The position numbers were made by a program, and so were the translations under genes. A stretch of 64,000 nt of DNA from Chitinophagales bacterium (GTDB lineage: Bacteria; Bacteroidota; Bacteroidia; Chitinophagales; LD1), in NCBI GenBank assembly GCA_016787045.1, contig JAEUVA010000046.1:186001-250000 (forward strand), read 5' to 3'. The notes beneath the pieces were generated by a model. It searched no databases and was not told where the DNA came from. It worked only from the letters and a program-made list of their open reading frames with translations. Each line of letters opens with the position of its first letter. Positions within the stretch are counted from its first letter, which is position 1. Of the stretch, positions 25,166 through 34,288 are shown piece after piece.

Positions 25166-26509
25166 CTAAAGTAATATTCCGGCAATGGTGGCGGTCATCA
25201 GGTTGGCTAAGGTGCCGCCTATTACCGCTTTTACTCCCAAACGTGCCAAATCGCCTCTGCGCTCAGGAGCTAGTGGGCTTAACCCGCCTATTTGTATGGC
25301 TATGCTACTTAAGTTGGCAAAACCACACAAAGCAAAGGTGCTCATAAATATTGTTTTGTTAAGCTGTATGGAACTGTTGGCGATGAGTTTTGAAAGCTCT
25401 CCATAAGCCACAAACTCATTCAGCACTACCTTGGTGCCCAGCAGAGTTCCAAACTGAAATGCTTCTGAGGGTGGTACCCCCAGCAACATGGCCACATACT
25501 GCAACACCATGCCAAAAACTAACTGCATACTAAACTTGGCGCCATAATGTGCCATGCACCATTCATTAATACTGCCTATATCGCCAATTTTACCCAAGCC
25601 CCAGTTGGCAAAGGCAATAAGCGCGGTAAATGCCAACAACATAGCTCCCACATTCAAGGCCAATTGCAAACCTCCTGATGCACCTTCTGCGGCTGCTTCT
25701 ATCACATTCGATGAGGTTTGTTCTACTTCAAGTTTTACGCCATGGCGGGTAACCGGCTCTTGGGTTTCGGGCAAAATAATTTTAGCTAAAACCAGCGCGG
25801 CAGGAGCAGCCATAAAACTGGCGCCTAGCAACTGCTCAGCAAACTGTACCTGTGCCAATTCTATGGATATACCATGTGTAGCGGCATAAGCATTACCCAA
25901 AAACTGTATGTATGCAGCCATTACGCCACCGGCAATTGTGGCCATGCCACCGATCATAACAGCCAACAATTCGCTGTGCGTCATGGTGCTCACAAAGGGT
26001 TTTATCATCAATGGAGCTTCGGTTTGCCCCACAAAAATATTGGCTGTACACGATAAACTTTCAGCACCACTGGTACCCATTAGTTTGTACATGACCCAAG
26101 CCATACCTTGCACTACTTTTTGCATAATGCCTAGGTAATACAATACAGACATTACAGAAGAGAAGAAGATGATAGAAGGCAACACCTGAAAAGCAAAAAA
26201 GAAGCCCATAGAATCTTTAGCCCCAGGAGATATGGCTAAGTTTCCGAATATAAACATAGCCCCTTGTGTGGTAAAGCTGAGCACCTTTACAAATCCTCTG
26301 CTAACAAAATTGAAGAAAAGTTTAGGCCAGCCAAGCGGGGCGAATATCTGTGCTAAATCATTGCCCTTAAGAATGAGTATCGCAAATACAATTTGCAACG
26401 TTAACCCCACCGCTACTAAGCGCCAGTTTATCTTTTTTTTGTTGTTAGAAATTGCCCAAGCCACCAATAAGATAAATGCCATGCCCAATAATCCGGTAAA
26501 CCGCTCCAT
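25166..26509 (-). CDS. Concentrative nucleoside transporter (CNT/NupC family)
   Basis: A 447-residue inner-membrane symporter importing nucleosides with H+ or Na+. It shows the CNT arrangement of three N-terminal helices followed by the core; family segments include AMFIFGNL, FVGQTEAPLMIKP, and near the C-terminus ALCGFANLSSIAIQIGG. The length is normal for bacterial CNTs. It converges on ilvE with a 10-nt gap. A palindrome TTGGTT-CA-AACCAA lies 11-24 nt upstream of the start. Confidence 0.92.
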   Translation of the reverse strand: MERFTGLLGMAFILLVAWAISNNKKKINWRLVAVGLTLQIVFAILILKGNDLAQIFAPLGWPKLFFNFVSRGFVKVLSFTTQGAMFIFGNLAISPGAKDSMGFFFAFQVLPSIIFFSSVMSVLYYLGIMQKVVQGMAWVMYKLMGTSGAESLSCTANIFVGQTEAPLMIKPFVSTMTHSELLAVMIGGMATIAGGVMAAYIQFLGNAYAATHGISIELAQVQFAEQLLGASFMAAPAALVLAKIILPETQEPVTRHGVKLEVEQTSSNVIEAAAEGASGGLQLALNVGAMLLAFTALIAFANWGLGKIGDIGSINEWCMAHYGAKFSMQLVFGMVLQYVAMLLGVPPSEAFQFGTLLGTKVVLNEFVAYGELSKLIANSSIQLNKTIFMSTFALCGFANLSSIAIQIGGLSPLAPERRGDLARLGVKAVIGGTLANLMTATIAGILL

Positions 26510-26519
26510 GCTTTTGTGT

Positions 26520-26533
26520 TTGGTTCAAACCAA
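26520..26533. promoter_or_regulatory. Palindrome upstream of the nucleoside transporter
   Basis: TTGGTT and AACCAA flank a central CA, 11-24 nt before the transporter start codon on the minus strand. The location would suit a repressor site overlapping the transcription start, or could be chance in AT-rich DNA. Confidence 0.3.
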
Positions 26534-26592
26534 CATAAAGTTTTGCATTTTGCAAATGCGGTGAATGGAATAATGGAGTAAACACCACAAAA

Positions 26593-26613
26593 TGTAGGTA
26601 CTTATGTCCTACA
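26593..26613. promoter_or_regulatory. Inverted repeat upstream of tyrS
   Basis: TGTAGG and CCTACA are separated by 9 nt, ending 27 nt before the tyrS -7 box, so it overlaps or abuts the expected -33 region. It is a candidate operator for the divergent nupC-type/tyrS region; no regulator is known. Confidence 0.3.
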
Positions 26614-26639
26614 AAATTTTAATAGCCCCAAAAAACAAA

Positions 26640-26647
26640 TACGTTTG
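26640..26647 (+). promoter_or_regulatory. -7 promoter box of tyrS, adjacent to start codon
   Basis: TACGTTTG matches TAnnTTTG exactly and ends 6 nt before the ATG at 26654. With the usual 5-7 nt between box and transcription start, the mRNA would begin at or next to the start codon. No TTG -33 element is evident. Confidence 0.5.
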
Positions 26648-26653
26648 CCCTTT

Positions 26654-27931
26654 ATGATAAAGAAGGATTTTGTTGAAGAGTTACGCTGGCGAAACATGCT
26701 GCAGGATATGATTCCCGGCACAGAAGAACTGCTGAACAGGGAAATGGTAACCGGCTATATCGGTTTTGACCCAACCGCTGATTCACTCGGAGTAGGCAAT
26801 ATGGTGCAAATTATGACCCTCTTGCATTTTCAAAACTGTGGGCACAAACCTATAGCATTGGTTGGTGGTGCCACCGGCATGGTGGGCGACCCATCGGGCA
26901 AAAGCGAAGAGCGGAATATGCTCAATGAAGAAGTATTGCAGCATAACCTAGCATGTCAACGGAAACAGCTGGAGAAATTTTTGAATTTTGACAGCGGTGC
27001 CAACTCAGCTCAAATTGTAAACAACTACGATTGGTTTAAGGATTTTACCCTGATGAGTTTTTTGCGAGATGTGGGCAAGAGCATTACAGTAAACTACATG
27101 TATGCCAAGGACTCGGTACAAAACCGGTTAGAGGCCGGCATGAGTTTCACCGAGTTTAGCTACCAACTCATTCAGGGCTACGATTTTTACCACTTATGGA
27201 AAAACAATGGCGTAAAACTGCAAATGGGCGGCAGCGACCAGTGGGGAAACATAGTAACCGGTACCGAGTTAATCCGCAAAAAAGATCGTGGAGAGGCATA
27301 CGCGCTAACTACACCTCTTATTAAAAAAGCAGATGGCACCAAGTTTGGCAAATCAGAAAAAGGAAATATTTGGTTAGATGCCAAACGCACTTCGCCATTT
27401 CGTTTTTATCAATTTTGGCTAAACGCTGCCGATGCGGATGTAGGCAACTACATCCGTATATTTTCGCTTAAAGGCAAAGAAGAAATTGAAGCCATAGAGA
27501 AAGAACACCTGCAAGCGCCTCACTTACGCTTGTTGCAAAAAGCATTGGCGGAAGAAGTAACTGCCCGTGTACACTCTGCTCAAGATTTGCAACGCGCACA
27601 ACAAACAACTGATATTTTGTTTGGCGCTTCGTTTGAAGATTTCAAACAACTCAGCGGCAGTGAGATTGAAGATGCGTTTGATGAAGATGCTACTTTTAAA
27701 GTACAAAAACTATCGCTTACAGAGGTGGATATTGTCTGTTTACTGGCCGAAAAAAGTGCTATTTATCCATCTAAAGGTGAGGCGCGAAAAGCCCTGCAGA
27801 GTAATGCAGTAAGCATCAACAAGCAAAAAATTAGCGTAGACTACAAACCCGCTTTGGCAGACCTTTTGCACGAAAAATATTTATTGATTCAAAAAGGGAA
27901 AAAGAATTACTACCTGATTGTTGCCGAGTAA
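26654..27931 (+). CDS. tyrS: Tyrosyl-tRNA synthetase
   Basis: Class I aminoacyl-tRNA synthetase charging tRNA-Tyr. The ATG at 26654 (MIKKDFVEE) is preferred over an in-frame TTG 9 nt upstream that lies inside the -7 box. The 425-residue protein has the HIGH-equivalent SLGVGN (44-49), tyrosine-site blocks GGSDQWGN and [10 protein letters not shown], the KMSKS-equivalent KFGKS (230-234), and a C-terminal S4 RNA-binding domain with [14 protein letters not shown]. It is a complete TyrS-type enzyme. The PKD lipoprotein gene starts within the stop codon (TAATG). Confidence 0.96.
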   Translation: MIKKDFVEELRWRNMLQDMIPGTEELLNREMVTGYIGFDPTADSLGVGNMVQIMTLLHFQNCGHKPIALVGGATGMVGDPSGKSEERNMLNEEVLQHNLACQRKQLEKFLNFDSGANSAQIVNNYDWFKDFTLMSFLRDVGKSITVNYMYAKDSVQNRLEAGMSFTEFSYQLIQGYDFYHLWKNNGVKLQMGGSDQWGNIVTGTELIRKKDRGEAYALTTPLIKKADGTKFGKSEKGNIWLDAKRTSPFRFYQFWLNAADADVGNYIRIFSLKGKEEIEAIEKEHLQAPHLRLLQKALAEEVTARVHSAQDLQRAQQTTDILFGASFEDFKQLSGSEIEDAFDEDATFKVQKLSLTEVDIVCLLAEKSAIYPSKGEARKALQSNAVSINKQKISVDYKPALADLLHEKYLLIQKGKKNYYLIVAE

Positions 27932-28251
27932 TGCATAAAGTAATTGTATCACTTTCTTTACTTCTGTTGATTGCAAGTATCCACTCTTGCACCAAGCGCC
28001 CGTATGCGTGCTTCAGAACCATTCCCGAAGAAGATTCTCTCAAGATAAATGTACCCATCACCTTTATTGCCAGTTGCAGCAGCAATGGCGAAGATTTTTT
28101 TTGGGAGTTTTATGATAATCCCGACTCATCAGAGTTTGGGTATTCCACTGTTCGTACGTTTCACACAGCGGGTCAGGTAGAAGTTTTTTTGCTTGTAGCA
28201 GGTAATGGTAAGACTGCCGCCACTACCAAAATGGTGACCATTAATCCTTAA
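27931..28251 (+). CDS. Small PKD-domain lipoprotein
   Basis: A 106-residue predicted lipoprotein. The signal peptide has lipobox SIHSC with Cys20. The mature protein is a single PKD-like beta sandwich: FWEFYDNP, STVRTFHTAGQVEVFLLV. PKD domains mediate protein or glycan contacts at the cell surface; no partner is visible. The start ATG shares one base with the tyrS stop, so it depends on tyrS translation. Only 4 nt separate its stop from the convergent GH3-like gene. Confidence 0.75.
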   Translation: MHKVIVSLSLLLLIASIHSCTKRPYACFRTIPEEDSLKINVPITFIASCSSNGEDFFWEFYDNPDSSEFGYSTVRTFHTAGQVEVFLLVAGNGKTAATTKMVTINP

Positions 28252-28255
28252 ACAT

Positions 28256-29767
28256 TCACCCTTTATCTGCATTAAGCAATTGCATGAGTGCATTGGCAAT
28301 TTCCCTGTCATTTTTAAGGCGGGGTACTTTGTTTTGTCCGCCTAATTTGCCTATGCTTTTCATGTAGCTGGCAAAAGTACCTGCCGGCACGGCTCTTACT
28401 TTTAGTTGTTGTAACACATGCCCCTCCCGCAAATCGCGGTAATAGGAGTTTTTGGCTTTCATGTATTCATCTAACATACCGGCAAACTGGTTGATGCTGT
28501 GGGGCAATTTACTAAACTCTACAAACCACTCGTGATATGGCGCGGTACCATCGGGCGGGGTAACCTGCGGTGCCACCGTAAACTCTGTCACAGAGCAATG
28601 CATATCTAACATGGCGTGGCGGAGCGAAAACTCCACCTCTTCGCTTATCACGTGCTCACCAAAAGCAGAAATAAAATGTTTAATGCGCCCTGTAACTACA
28701 ATGCGGTATGGATTTTTGGACACAAACTTTACCGTATCGCCAATGCTATACGCCCACAGCCCCGCATTGGTAGTGAGGATAAGCGCGTAGTTAACTCCTA
28801 TTTCCACATCTTTTAGGGTAAGCCGCTCGGGGTTAGTATTGTGTATCTTGCTTAATTCAACAAATTCAAAAAAAATACCCCCGTTTACATTGAGCAACAT
28901 GCCCTCGTGCTGTTGAGAATCTTGGTAAGCAATAAACCCCTCACTGGCCGGGTAGGTTTCTACCGATGGAATCTTGAACCCCACCATGCTCTCAATCTTG
29001 TGGCGATACGGCTCATAATTCACCCCGCCAAAAGCAAACAGTTCAAAATTTGGGAAAATATCTTTAATCAAATCTTTACTACTCAGTTCGCGCAACTTCT
29101 CAAAATACATCACCACCCAAGGCGGTATGCCGCTAATTAAACTCATGGGTTGGTGCAGTGTTTCCTTAGCTATAGCCGTTACTTTTTCTTCCCAATCTTC
29201 AATACAGTTGATTTCGTAGGAAGGCATACGGCTGGCACGGGCATAAAAAGGTACATGGTGGTAAACAATACCGCTCAACCTACCGGCTGCTATTTCGCCA
29301 TGTTTTTCCAATACCGGTGAACCTTGTAAAAAAATCATCTTACGGTCAAAAAACTGGGCTTTGCCGGTCTCGGCTACATACAGCATTAAAGAGTTGCGGG
29401 CTGCCCTCACCATATCGCTTATCTGCGCTGCACTTACCGGTATGTATTTGGTGCCTGAAGTAGTGCCACTTGATTTGCAGAAATAAAGCGGCTTTCCTCT
29501 CCACAATACATCCGGTTCACCATCGGCAATTTGATCTATGTACTCAGTAAACCCCTCGTAATCGCAAATGGGCACCTGCTGCTGAAACTGACTTGGCTCC
29601 ATGTTTTTATGCAGATGGTGCGTTCTGCCAAACTTGGTTTTGGCACCTACGGCCAACAAGTTTTCCAGCAAACGCTGCTGTATATCAATGGCATTTGATT
29701 GCTCTTTGTAAATTTGCGGAGCTAATACACCGGCCAATTGCCGGGCAGCAAACGACTTTATTCCCAT
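28256..29767 (-). CDS. GH3-like acyl-adenylating protein
   Basis: A 503-residue bacterial member of the GH3 auxin-responsive promoter family, an ANL-superfamily group whose plant members conjugate amino acids to carboxylate hormones. The ATG at 29767 (MGIKSFAARQ) is preferred over a TTG 21 nt upstream. The ATP-binding motif SSGTTSGT lies at 99-106 and is followed by KYIPVS. The C-terminal domain has TNAGLWAYSIGDTV and VTGRIKHFISAFGEHV, where GRIKHF is the ANL hinge-like region. The bacterial substrate is unknown. This protein is common in Bacteroidota. Confidence 0.88.
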   Translation of the reverse strand: MGIKSFAARQLAGVLAPQIYKEQSNAIDIQQRLLENLLAVGAKTKFGRTHHLHKNMEPSQFQQQVPICDYEGFTEYIDQIADGEPDVLWRGKPLYFCKSSGTTSGTKYIPVSAAQISDMVRAARNSLMLYVAETGKAQFFDRKMIFLQGSPVLEKHGEIAAGRLSGIVYHHVPFYARASRMPSYEINCIEDWEEKVTAIAKETLHQPMSLISGIPPWVVMYFEKLRELSSKDLIKDIFPNFELFAFGGVNYEPYRHKIESMVGFKIPSVETYPASEGFIAYQDSQQHEGMLLNVNGGIFFEFVELSKIHNTNPERLTLKDVEIGVNYALILTTNAGLWAYSIGDTVKFVSKNPYRIVVTGRIKHFISAFGEHVISEEVEFSLRHAMLDMHCSVTEFTVAPQVTPPDGTAPYHEWFVEFSKLPHSINQFAGMLDEYMKAKNSYYRDLREGHVLQQLKVRAVPAGTFASYMKSIGKLGGQNKVPRLKNDREIANALMQLLNADKG

Positions 29768-29806
29768 AGCCCGAAAATAGTTTTTCAACCAACAGTTGCA
29801 TGGGCT

Positions 29807-29836
29807 TTGGTATTTTGAAATGGGCTTTTATATTTG
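29807..29836 (+). promoter_or_regulatory. Promoter of the rplU-rpmA operon
   Basis: TTG (29807-29809) and TATATTTG (29829-29836) are separated by 19 nt and both match the Bacteroidota sigma-factor consensus. The predicted start is near 29842, leaving a leader of about 13 nt before rplU. Confidence 0.65.
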
Positions 29837-29855
29837 CGCTCCCAAAATTTAAACC

Positions 29856-30164
29856 ATGTACGCAATAGTAGAGATAGCCGGTCAACAATTTAAGGCAGAA
29901 GCAGGAAAGAAATTATATGTACACCGCTTAGCCGGTAACGAAGGTGATTCCGTGTCTTTTGACCGCGTATTGCTAACCGATAACAATGGCAGCGTAGCTG
30001 TAGGTGCACCCACTGTAAGTGGTGTAAGCGTAAAGGCCAAAATTCTGGTTCACAAAATGGCCGATAAAGTAACCATCTTCAAAAAGAAGCGCAGAAAAAC
30101 CTACAAAAAATTGCAGGGTCACCGCCAAAGTTTTACCCAAATTGAAATTGAATCAATAGGATAA
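29856..30164 (+). CDS. rplU: 50S ribosomal protein L21
   Basis: A 102-residue large-subunit protein with the family start MYAIVEIAGQQFKAEAG and the basic 23S rRNA-binding tail KKRRKTYKKLQGHRQ. It precedes rpmA by 33 nt, the near-universal bacterial order. A strong consensus promoter lies upstream. Confidence 0.97.
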   Translation: MYAIVEIAGQQFKAEAGKKLYVHRLAGNEGDSVSFDRVLLTDNNGSVAVGAPTVSGVSVKAKILVHKMADKVTIFKKKRRKTYKKLQGHRQSFTQIEIESIG

Positions 30165-30197
30165 TTTATTTATTAAGGACTACAAAAAACCAGAGAA

Positions 30198-30461
30198 ATG
30201 GCTCACAAGAAAGGCGAAGGTAAGGTTAAGAACGGACGCGAATCACACAGCAAACGCTTAGGCATAAAAATATTTGGTGGCGATACTGCCATACCCGGCA
30301 ACATTATTGTTCGCCAGCGTGGCACTGCTTTTCACCCCGGTAATGGCGTAATGATTGGCCGCGACCACACCATTTTTGCTGTAACCGAAGGCGTGGTAAA
30401 GTTTACCAAAGGTAAAAACGACCGCAGATTTGTACATGTGGTACCTACCGCTACTGCCTAG
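30198..30461 (+). CDS. rpmA: 50S ribosomal protein L27
   Basis: An 87-residue protein with [16 protein letters not shown] at the N-terminus, which reaches the peptidyl transferase centre, and [12 protein letters not shown]. The N-terminus lacks the extra cleavable extension seen in Firmicutes L27. A terminator follows, so rplU-rpmA is a two-gene operon; the GTPase gene obg, often next in other bacteria, is absent here. Confidence 0.97.
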   Translation: MAHKKGEGKVKNGRESHSKRLGIKIFGGDTAIPGNIIVRQRGTAFHPGNGVMIGRDHTIFAVTEGVVKFTKGKNDRRFVHVVPTATA

Positions 30462-30485
30462 TATTTCCAAACACGAAAAACTTTC

Positions 30486-30514
30486 AAAAGCCCTTCGCGA
30501 ACCGAGGGGCTTTT
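30486..30514 (+). terminator. Terminator of rplU-rpmA
   Basis: AAAAGCCC and GGGCTTTT pair perfectly, with the stem extendable by three further pairs, followed by an AT-rich tract. It lies 24 nt after the rpmA stop. Confidence 0.8.
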
Positions 30515-30542
30515 CATTTACATTAATTCATAACTTGCGCGG

Positions 30543-30917
30543 ATGAATACTAAAGAATTTATTGACCAATGGCTAAGCGCCTGGACAGGTAACCACCCCC
30601 AAAAACTATTAGATTTTTACACTGAAGAGGCCAGCTATTGCGATCCTGCCAACCCCGTTGTATTACACGGGAGAGAACAACTAGAGAAGTATTTCACAAA
30701 ACTACTGCGTAAAAACCCTAACTGGGTTTGGACCGCCTCTGAGATAATACCTACCGAAAAAGGATGCACGCTGAAATGGAGAGCTCAAATACCCGTAGGC
30801 GAAAAACTATTGGAGATTAGTGGTTTAGATATTGTAGAGTTTACCAACGGTAAAATATCGCGCAATGAAGTGTACTTTGACCGCACACCGTGGTTACAAG
30901 CACTTAACAACCCCTAA
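30543..30917 (+). CDS. NTF2-like/SnoaL-like small protein
   Basis: A 124-residue protein of the NTF2-like cone fold, recognisable by the N-terminal helix IDQWLSAWTGNHPQKLLDFY, the segment ASYCDPANP and LHGREQLEKYFTKLL. The family includes ketosteroid-isomerase-like enzymes and many ligand-binding proteins; activity cannot be predicted. It is flanked by terminators on both sides and so is a single-gene unit. Confidence 0.8.
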   Translation: MNTKEFIDQWLSAWTGNHPQKLLDFYTEEASYCDPANPVVLHGREQLEKYFTKLLRKNPNWVWTASEIIPTEKGCTLKWRAQIPVGEKLLEISGLDIVEFTNGKISRNEVYFDRTPWLQALNNP

Positions 30918-30922
30918 AAACA

Positions 30923-30954
30923 AAAAATCCCGCTGCAAATGCATCGGGATTTTT
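30923..30954. terminator. Bidirectional terminator between NTF2-like gene and icd
   Basis: AAAAATCCCG and CGGGATTTTT form a perfect 10-bp stem with a 12-nt loop. A and T runs at both ends allow it to serve both convergent genes. Confidence 0.8.
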
Positions 30955-30977
30955 ACTGAAACACAGTACGATTAAAC

Positions 30978-32306
30978 TTAAAAGTTAGCGATTATCTCAT
31001 CTGCAAATTCGCTACATTTGATTTCGGTAGCTCCTTCCATCAACCGCGCAAAATCATAGGTAACGCGCTTTTTAGCAATAGCTGTTTCAAGCCCGTGGTG
31101 GATCATTTCGGCTGCTTTATTCCAACCCAAATACTCCAACATCATAGCTCCGGAAAGTACTACAGAACCGGGGTTCACTTTATCTAAGTTAGCGTATTTG
31201 GGAGCAGTGCCGTGTGTAGCTTCAAAAATGGCATGACCGGTTACGTAGTTGATGTTTGCACCGGGAGCAATACCTATACCGCCTACCTGCGCTGCTAATG
31301 CATCGCTCAGGTAATCGCCATTGAGATTAAGTGTAGCTATCACATCAAAATCTTCGGGGCGGGTAAGCACTTGTTGCAAAGTAATATCGGCAATAGAATC
31401 TTTAATAATGATTTTGCCGGCTGCCTGTGCGGCTTTCATTTCATCATTAGCTGCCGGCTCGCCTTTTTCTTTTTTGGTGCGCTCCCACTTAGCCCAAGTG
31501 TAGGTTTGCTCGGCAAACTCTGTTTCGGCTAATTGATATCCCCAATCGCGAAAGGCACCTTCGGTAAACTTCATGATATTTCCCTTGTGTACCAGGGTTA
31601 CACTTTTGCTCTTGTTGTCAATAGCGTACTGTATAGCTGAGCGAATTAAGCGCTGCGAGCCAATTTTTGAAACCGGTTTAATACCAATGCCCACGCAGGT
31701 TTCGGGGTCAGTGTCTTTGAGCCGGGCTACTTTTAAATATTCCTTTCCTTTCTTTTTATCGCTAAAGCGAATTTTGCCAAAATCTTTTTCAAACTTCTTT
31801 TTCAAAAATTTGAGCAATTCTGCTGCTTGCTCAGTGCCTCCAGCATATTCTATTCCGGCATATATATCTTCGGTATTTTCGCGAAAGATAACCATGCTCA
31901 CCTTTTCGGGATGCTTAACCGGTGAAGGTGTACCATTATAGTAACGCACCGGACGCAAGCATACATACAAGTCAAGAATTTGGCGCAGCGCTACATTGAG
32001 CGAGCGAATGCCGCCACCCACCGGTGTGGTCAATGGCCCTTTAATGCCTACCAGATATTCGCGGAAGGCATCTAAGGTTTCATCCGGAAGCCAGTTGCCG
32101 GTTTTGTTGAAACTTTTTTCACCTGCCAACACTTCTTTCCACTCTATTTTCTTTTTGCCTTTGTATGCTTTTTCAACAGCAGCATCTATTACACGAACAG
32201 ATGCCCTCCAGATGTCCGGCCCTGTGCCGTCACCTTCAATAAATGGTATTACCGGATTTTCCGGCACTTTCAGCTTCCCGCGGCTGATGGTAATTTTTTC
32301 TCCCAT
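30978..32306 (-). CDS. icd: NADP-dependent isocitrate dehydrogenase
   Basis: TCA-cycle enzyme converting isocitrate to 2-oxoglutarate and CO2. The 442-residue chain matches the homodimeric bacterial type. Visible signatures are [14 protein letters not shown], the substrate loop [18 protein letters not shown] with the Ser and Arg residues that bind isocitrate, [13 protein letters not shown], and the late metal/cofactor block containing [14 protein letters not shown] and HGTAPKYA. Cofactor choice is taken from overall similarity to the NADP enzyme. The upstream gap to 32461 is 155 bp. Confidence 0.93.
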   Translation of the reverse strand: MGEKITISRGKLKVPENPVIPFIEGDGTGPDIWRASVRVIDAAVEKAYKGKKKIEWKEVLAGEKSFNKTGNWLPDETLDAFREYLVGIKGPLTTPVGGGIRSLNVALRQILDLYVCLRPVRYYNGTPSPVKHPEKVSMVIFRENTEDIYAGIEYAGGTEQAAELLKFLKKKFEKDFGKIRFSDKKKGKEYLKVARLKDTDPETCVGIGIKPVSKIGSQRLIRSAIQYAIDNKSKSVTLVHKGNIMKFTEGAFRDWGYQLAETEFAEQTYTWAKWERTKKEKGEPAANDEMKAAQAAGKIIIKDSIADITLQQVLTRPEDFDVIATLNLNGDYLSDALAAQVGGIGIAPGANINYVTGHAIFEATHGTAPKYANLDKVNPGSVVLSGAMMLEYLGWNKAAEMIHHGLETAIAKKRVTYDFARLMEGATEIKCSEFADEIIANF

Positions 32307-32445
32307 GGTTTATTTGTTTTAATTTTTAGCAGCGACAAACGTATAAAAATTCGGTATTGTGCATAGTTATCTCCATAAGCCACATCATTCACGCCATTAA
32401 ATTGGAGTTAGCGTAACTGTCATTTCCTTTTTTTTCAAAATGGGT

Positions 32446-32453
32446 TAGGTTTG
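32446..32453 (+). promoter_or_regulatory. -7 promoter box next to the Wzi/RemB-like gene start
   Basis: TAGGTTTG matches TAnnTTTG exactly and ends 8 nt before the ATG at 32462, implying a near-leaderless mRNA. No clear -33 TTG is seen. Confidence 0.45.
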
Positions 32454-32461
32454 GCGCAACA

Positions 32462-34210
32462 ATGCAGAAGATGCCTTTTCGCTACTTAGTAGTTTTGTTT
32501 ACCGTGTTCAGCCAAGCAATGTTTGCACAGGGCACTTTTGTACCGCTTGGCAGCGATGCTTATCATATTGCAGACCGGTTAGATATTAAGTACAGCCGCA
32601 TTATCCCTATTCAGCATACGGCTGATAAAAGCTACTACCGCGGGCAGGTGGCAAAAGTGGCCGAAACGCTGATGCTCTCTAACCTGCGTTTTAATAAAGT
32701 TCAACAGTACCAGTTGCAATGGCTGGCTGACGAAGCACCGGAGTATTTAGACAGCTTGGAGAGCCGCACCAAAAGACCTTTGTGGAAGTTTTACCGCGAG
32801 CCGGCTTCTTTTTTGCATGTTACATCTAAAAAGAAAGGGCTATTTGACCTGCGGCTAAATCCGGTTTTAGATTTAAAAGTTGGGGTAGAAAGTTTTGATA
32901 GCCGGTTTGTATTTACCACCAGCCGAGGAGTTGAAGTTCGGGGAAATATTAAACGTGTATTTAGCTTTTATTTTAATGCGTTTGGTAACGCAGCCAGGCA
33001 CCAAAAGTACATTACCAACAAAATACGTAAAGAAACACCGTATGATAGGTACACCTACGTACCGGGTCAGGCGTACTGGAAAGACTACTCTTCAAAAATT
33101 TTCAAGTTTGATGATGGCATAGACTACTTTGATGCCCGCGGATACATCAATGTAAATGTGCTGAAGTATATCAACATCTCCATGGGTCGCGATAAGTTTT
33201 TTATAGGCAACGGTCAGCGCTCTATGTTTTTATCTGATTTTTCGGCACCATACCTTTTTTTAAAGTTAGATATATCGTACTGGAGATTCAGGTACCAAAG
33301 TATTCTTGCTGAACTTAACACACAATACATCCGCGGTGCCGATCAGTTATTGCCCAAAAAATACATGGCTATTCATCACCTGAGCATTCAGCCCACACAT
33401 TTTTTGAGCATTGGTTTGTTTGAAGGGGTGGTGATGCAGCGCAGTAAACAGTTTGAACTACAGTACCTGAACCCAATTATTTTTTACCGGGCTGTGGAAC
33501 ATGCCATTGGCAGCCCGGATAATGTGTTGCTGGGCATTGATTTTAAGGCCAATGCCATTAATCACCTCAGCTTTTACGGGCAATTTTTGTTAGATGAATT
33601 TAACTTCAAAAATGCTTTTGCCCGAAACGGTTGGTGGGCCAATAAGTGGTCTATGCAATTTGGTATGAAATACATAGATATAGCCCCTAACTTAGATGGT
33701 CAGTTAGAACTTAACATCAGCCGACCCTTTATGTACACCCACGAAGCGGGCACTAACTACACCCACTACAACCAGCCGCTGGCACACCCGCTGGGAGCTA
33801 ATTTTGTAGAAGTAATTACCCAACTCCGCTATCAACCTATTGCGCCACTTACCCTACAGGCAAAACTGATTGTAGCTCGTTTGGGCGAAGATACCGTAGA
33901 TGCCACCGGCACAGCACTTACTAATTTAGGTGCAGATATTTTCAGAAACTCGGGCGGTGGAAGCACTGTTACAAAAGAATATGGCAACAAACTTTTGCAA
34001 GGTGCACAAAGTACATTGACCTTTTTTCAGTTATTGGCCACCTATCAGCCCTGGCACAATGTGTACATAGATGCTGAAATACTATACCGGGCAAAATCGG
34101 GCAGCAAAACGGAAAGCAATGTTTCTAACAATTTTCTGCAACGCCAATCTACCTTTGGCTTTTGCGTAGGCGCACGGGTAAACTTTGCTGCTAAGCGGCA
34201 TGAATTTTAA
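32462..34210 (+). CDS. Outer-membrane beta-barrel protein, Wzi/RemB-like
   Basis: A 582-residue protein with a signal peptide (MQKMPFRYLV to about AQG) and many alternating amphipathic strands ending in the aromatic-rich C-terminus expected of an outer-membrane barrel. It resembles the Bacteroidota proteins annotated as capsule assembly Wzi family or gliding motility protein RemB; segments such as FFIGNGQRSMFLSDFSAP and LNPIIFYRAVEHA read like that family. A role in surface polysaccharide or adhesin display is therefore possible but inferred. It precedes a T9SS cargo gene by 78 nt, which has its own promoter. Confidence 0.65.
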   Translation: MQKMPFRYLVVLFTVFSQAMFAQGTFVPLGSDAYHIADRLDIKYSRIIPIQHTADKSYYRGQVAKVAETLMLSNLRFNKVQQYQLQWLADEAPEYLDSLESRTKRPLWKFYREPASFLHVTSKKKGLFDLRLNPVLDLKVGVESFDSRFVFTTSRGVEVRGNIKRVFSFYFNAFGNAARHQKYITNKIRKETPYDRYTYVPGQAYWKDYSSKIFKFDDGIDYFDARGYINVNVLKYINISMGRDKFFIGNGQRSMFLSDFSAPYLFLKLDISYWRFRYQSILAELNTQYIRGADQLLPKKYMAIHHLSIQPTHFLSIGLFEGVVMQRSKQFELQYLNPIIFYRAVEHAIGSPDNVLLGIDFKANAINHLSFYGQFLLDEFNFKNAFARNGWWANKWSMQFGMKYIDIAPNLDGQLELNISRPFMYTHEAGTNYTHYNQPLAHPLGANFVEVITQLRYQPIAPLTLQAKLIVARLGEDTVDATGTALTNLGADIFRNSGGGSTVTKEYGNKLLQGAQSTLTFFQLLATYQPWHNVYIDAEILYRAKSGSKTESNVSNNFLQRQSTFGFCVGARVNFAAKRHEF

Positions 34211-34241
34211 CCGCAGTTACCACTTATCCACCATCTGCATT

Positions 34242-34270
34242 TTGAGATAAGGGGCTTTCGCGTAATTTTC
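34242..34270 (+). promoter_or_regulatory. Promoter of the 1001-residue T9SS cargo gene
   Basis: TTG (34242-34244), an 18-nt spacer and TAATTTTC (34263-34270, 7 of 8 consensus matches) end 18 nt before the ATG. The predicted start is near 34276. Confidence 0.5.
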
Positions 34271-34288
34271 GCCCCAAAACAAACTCTG

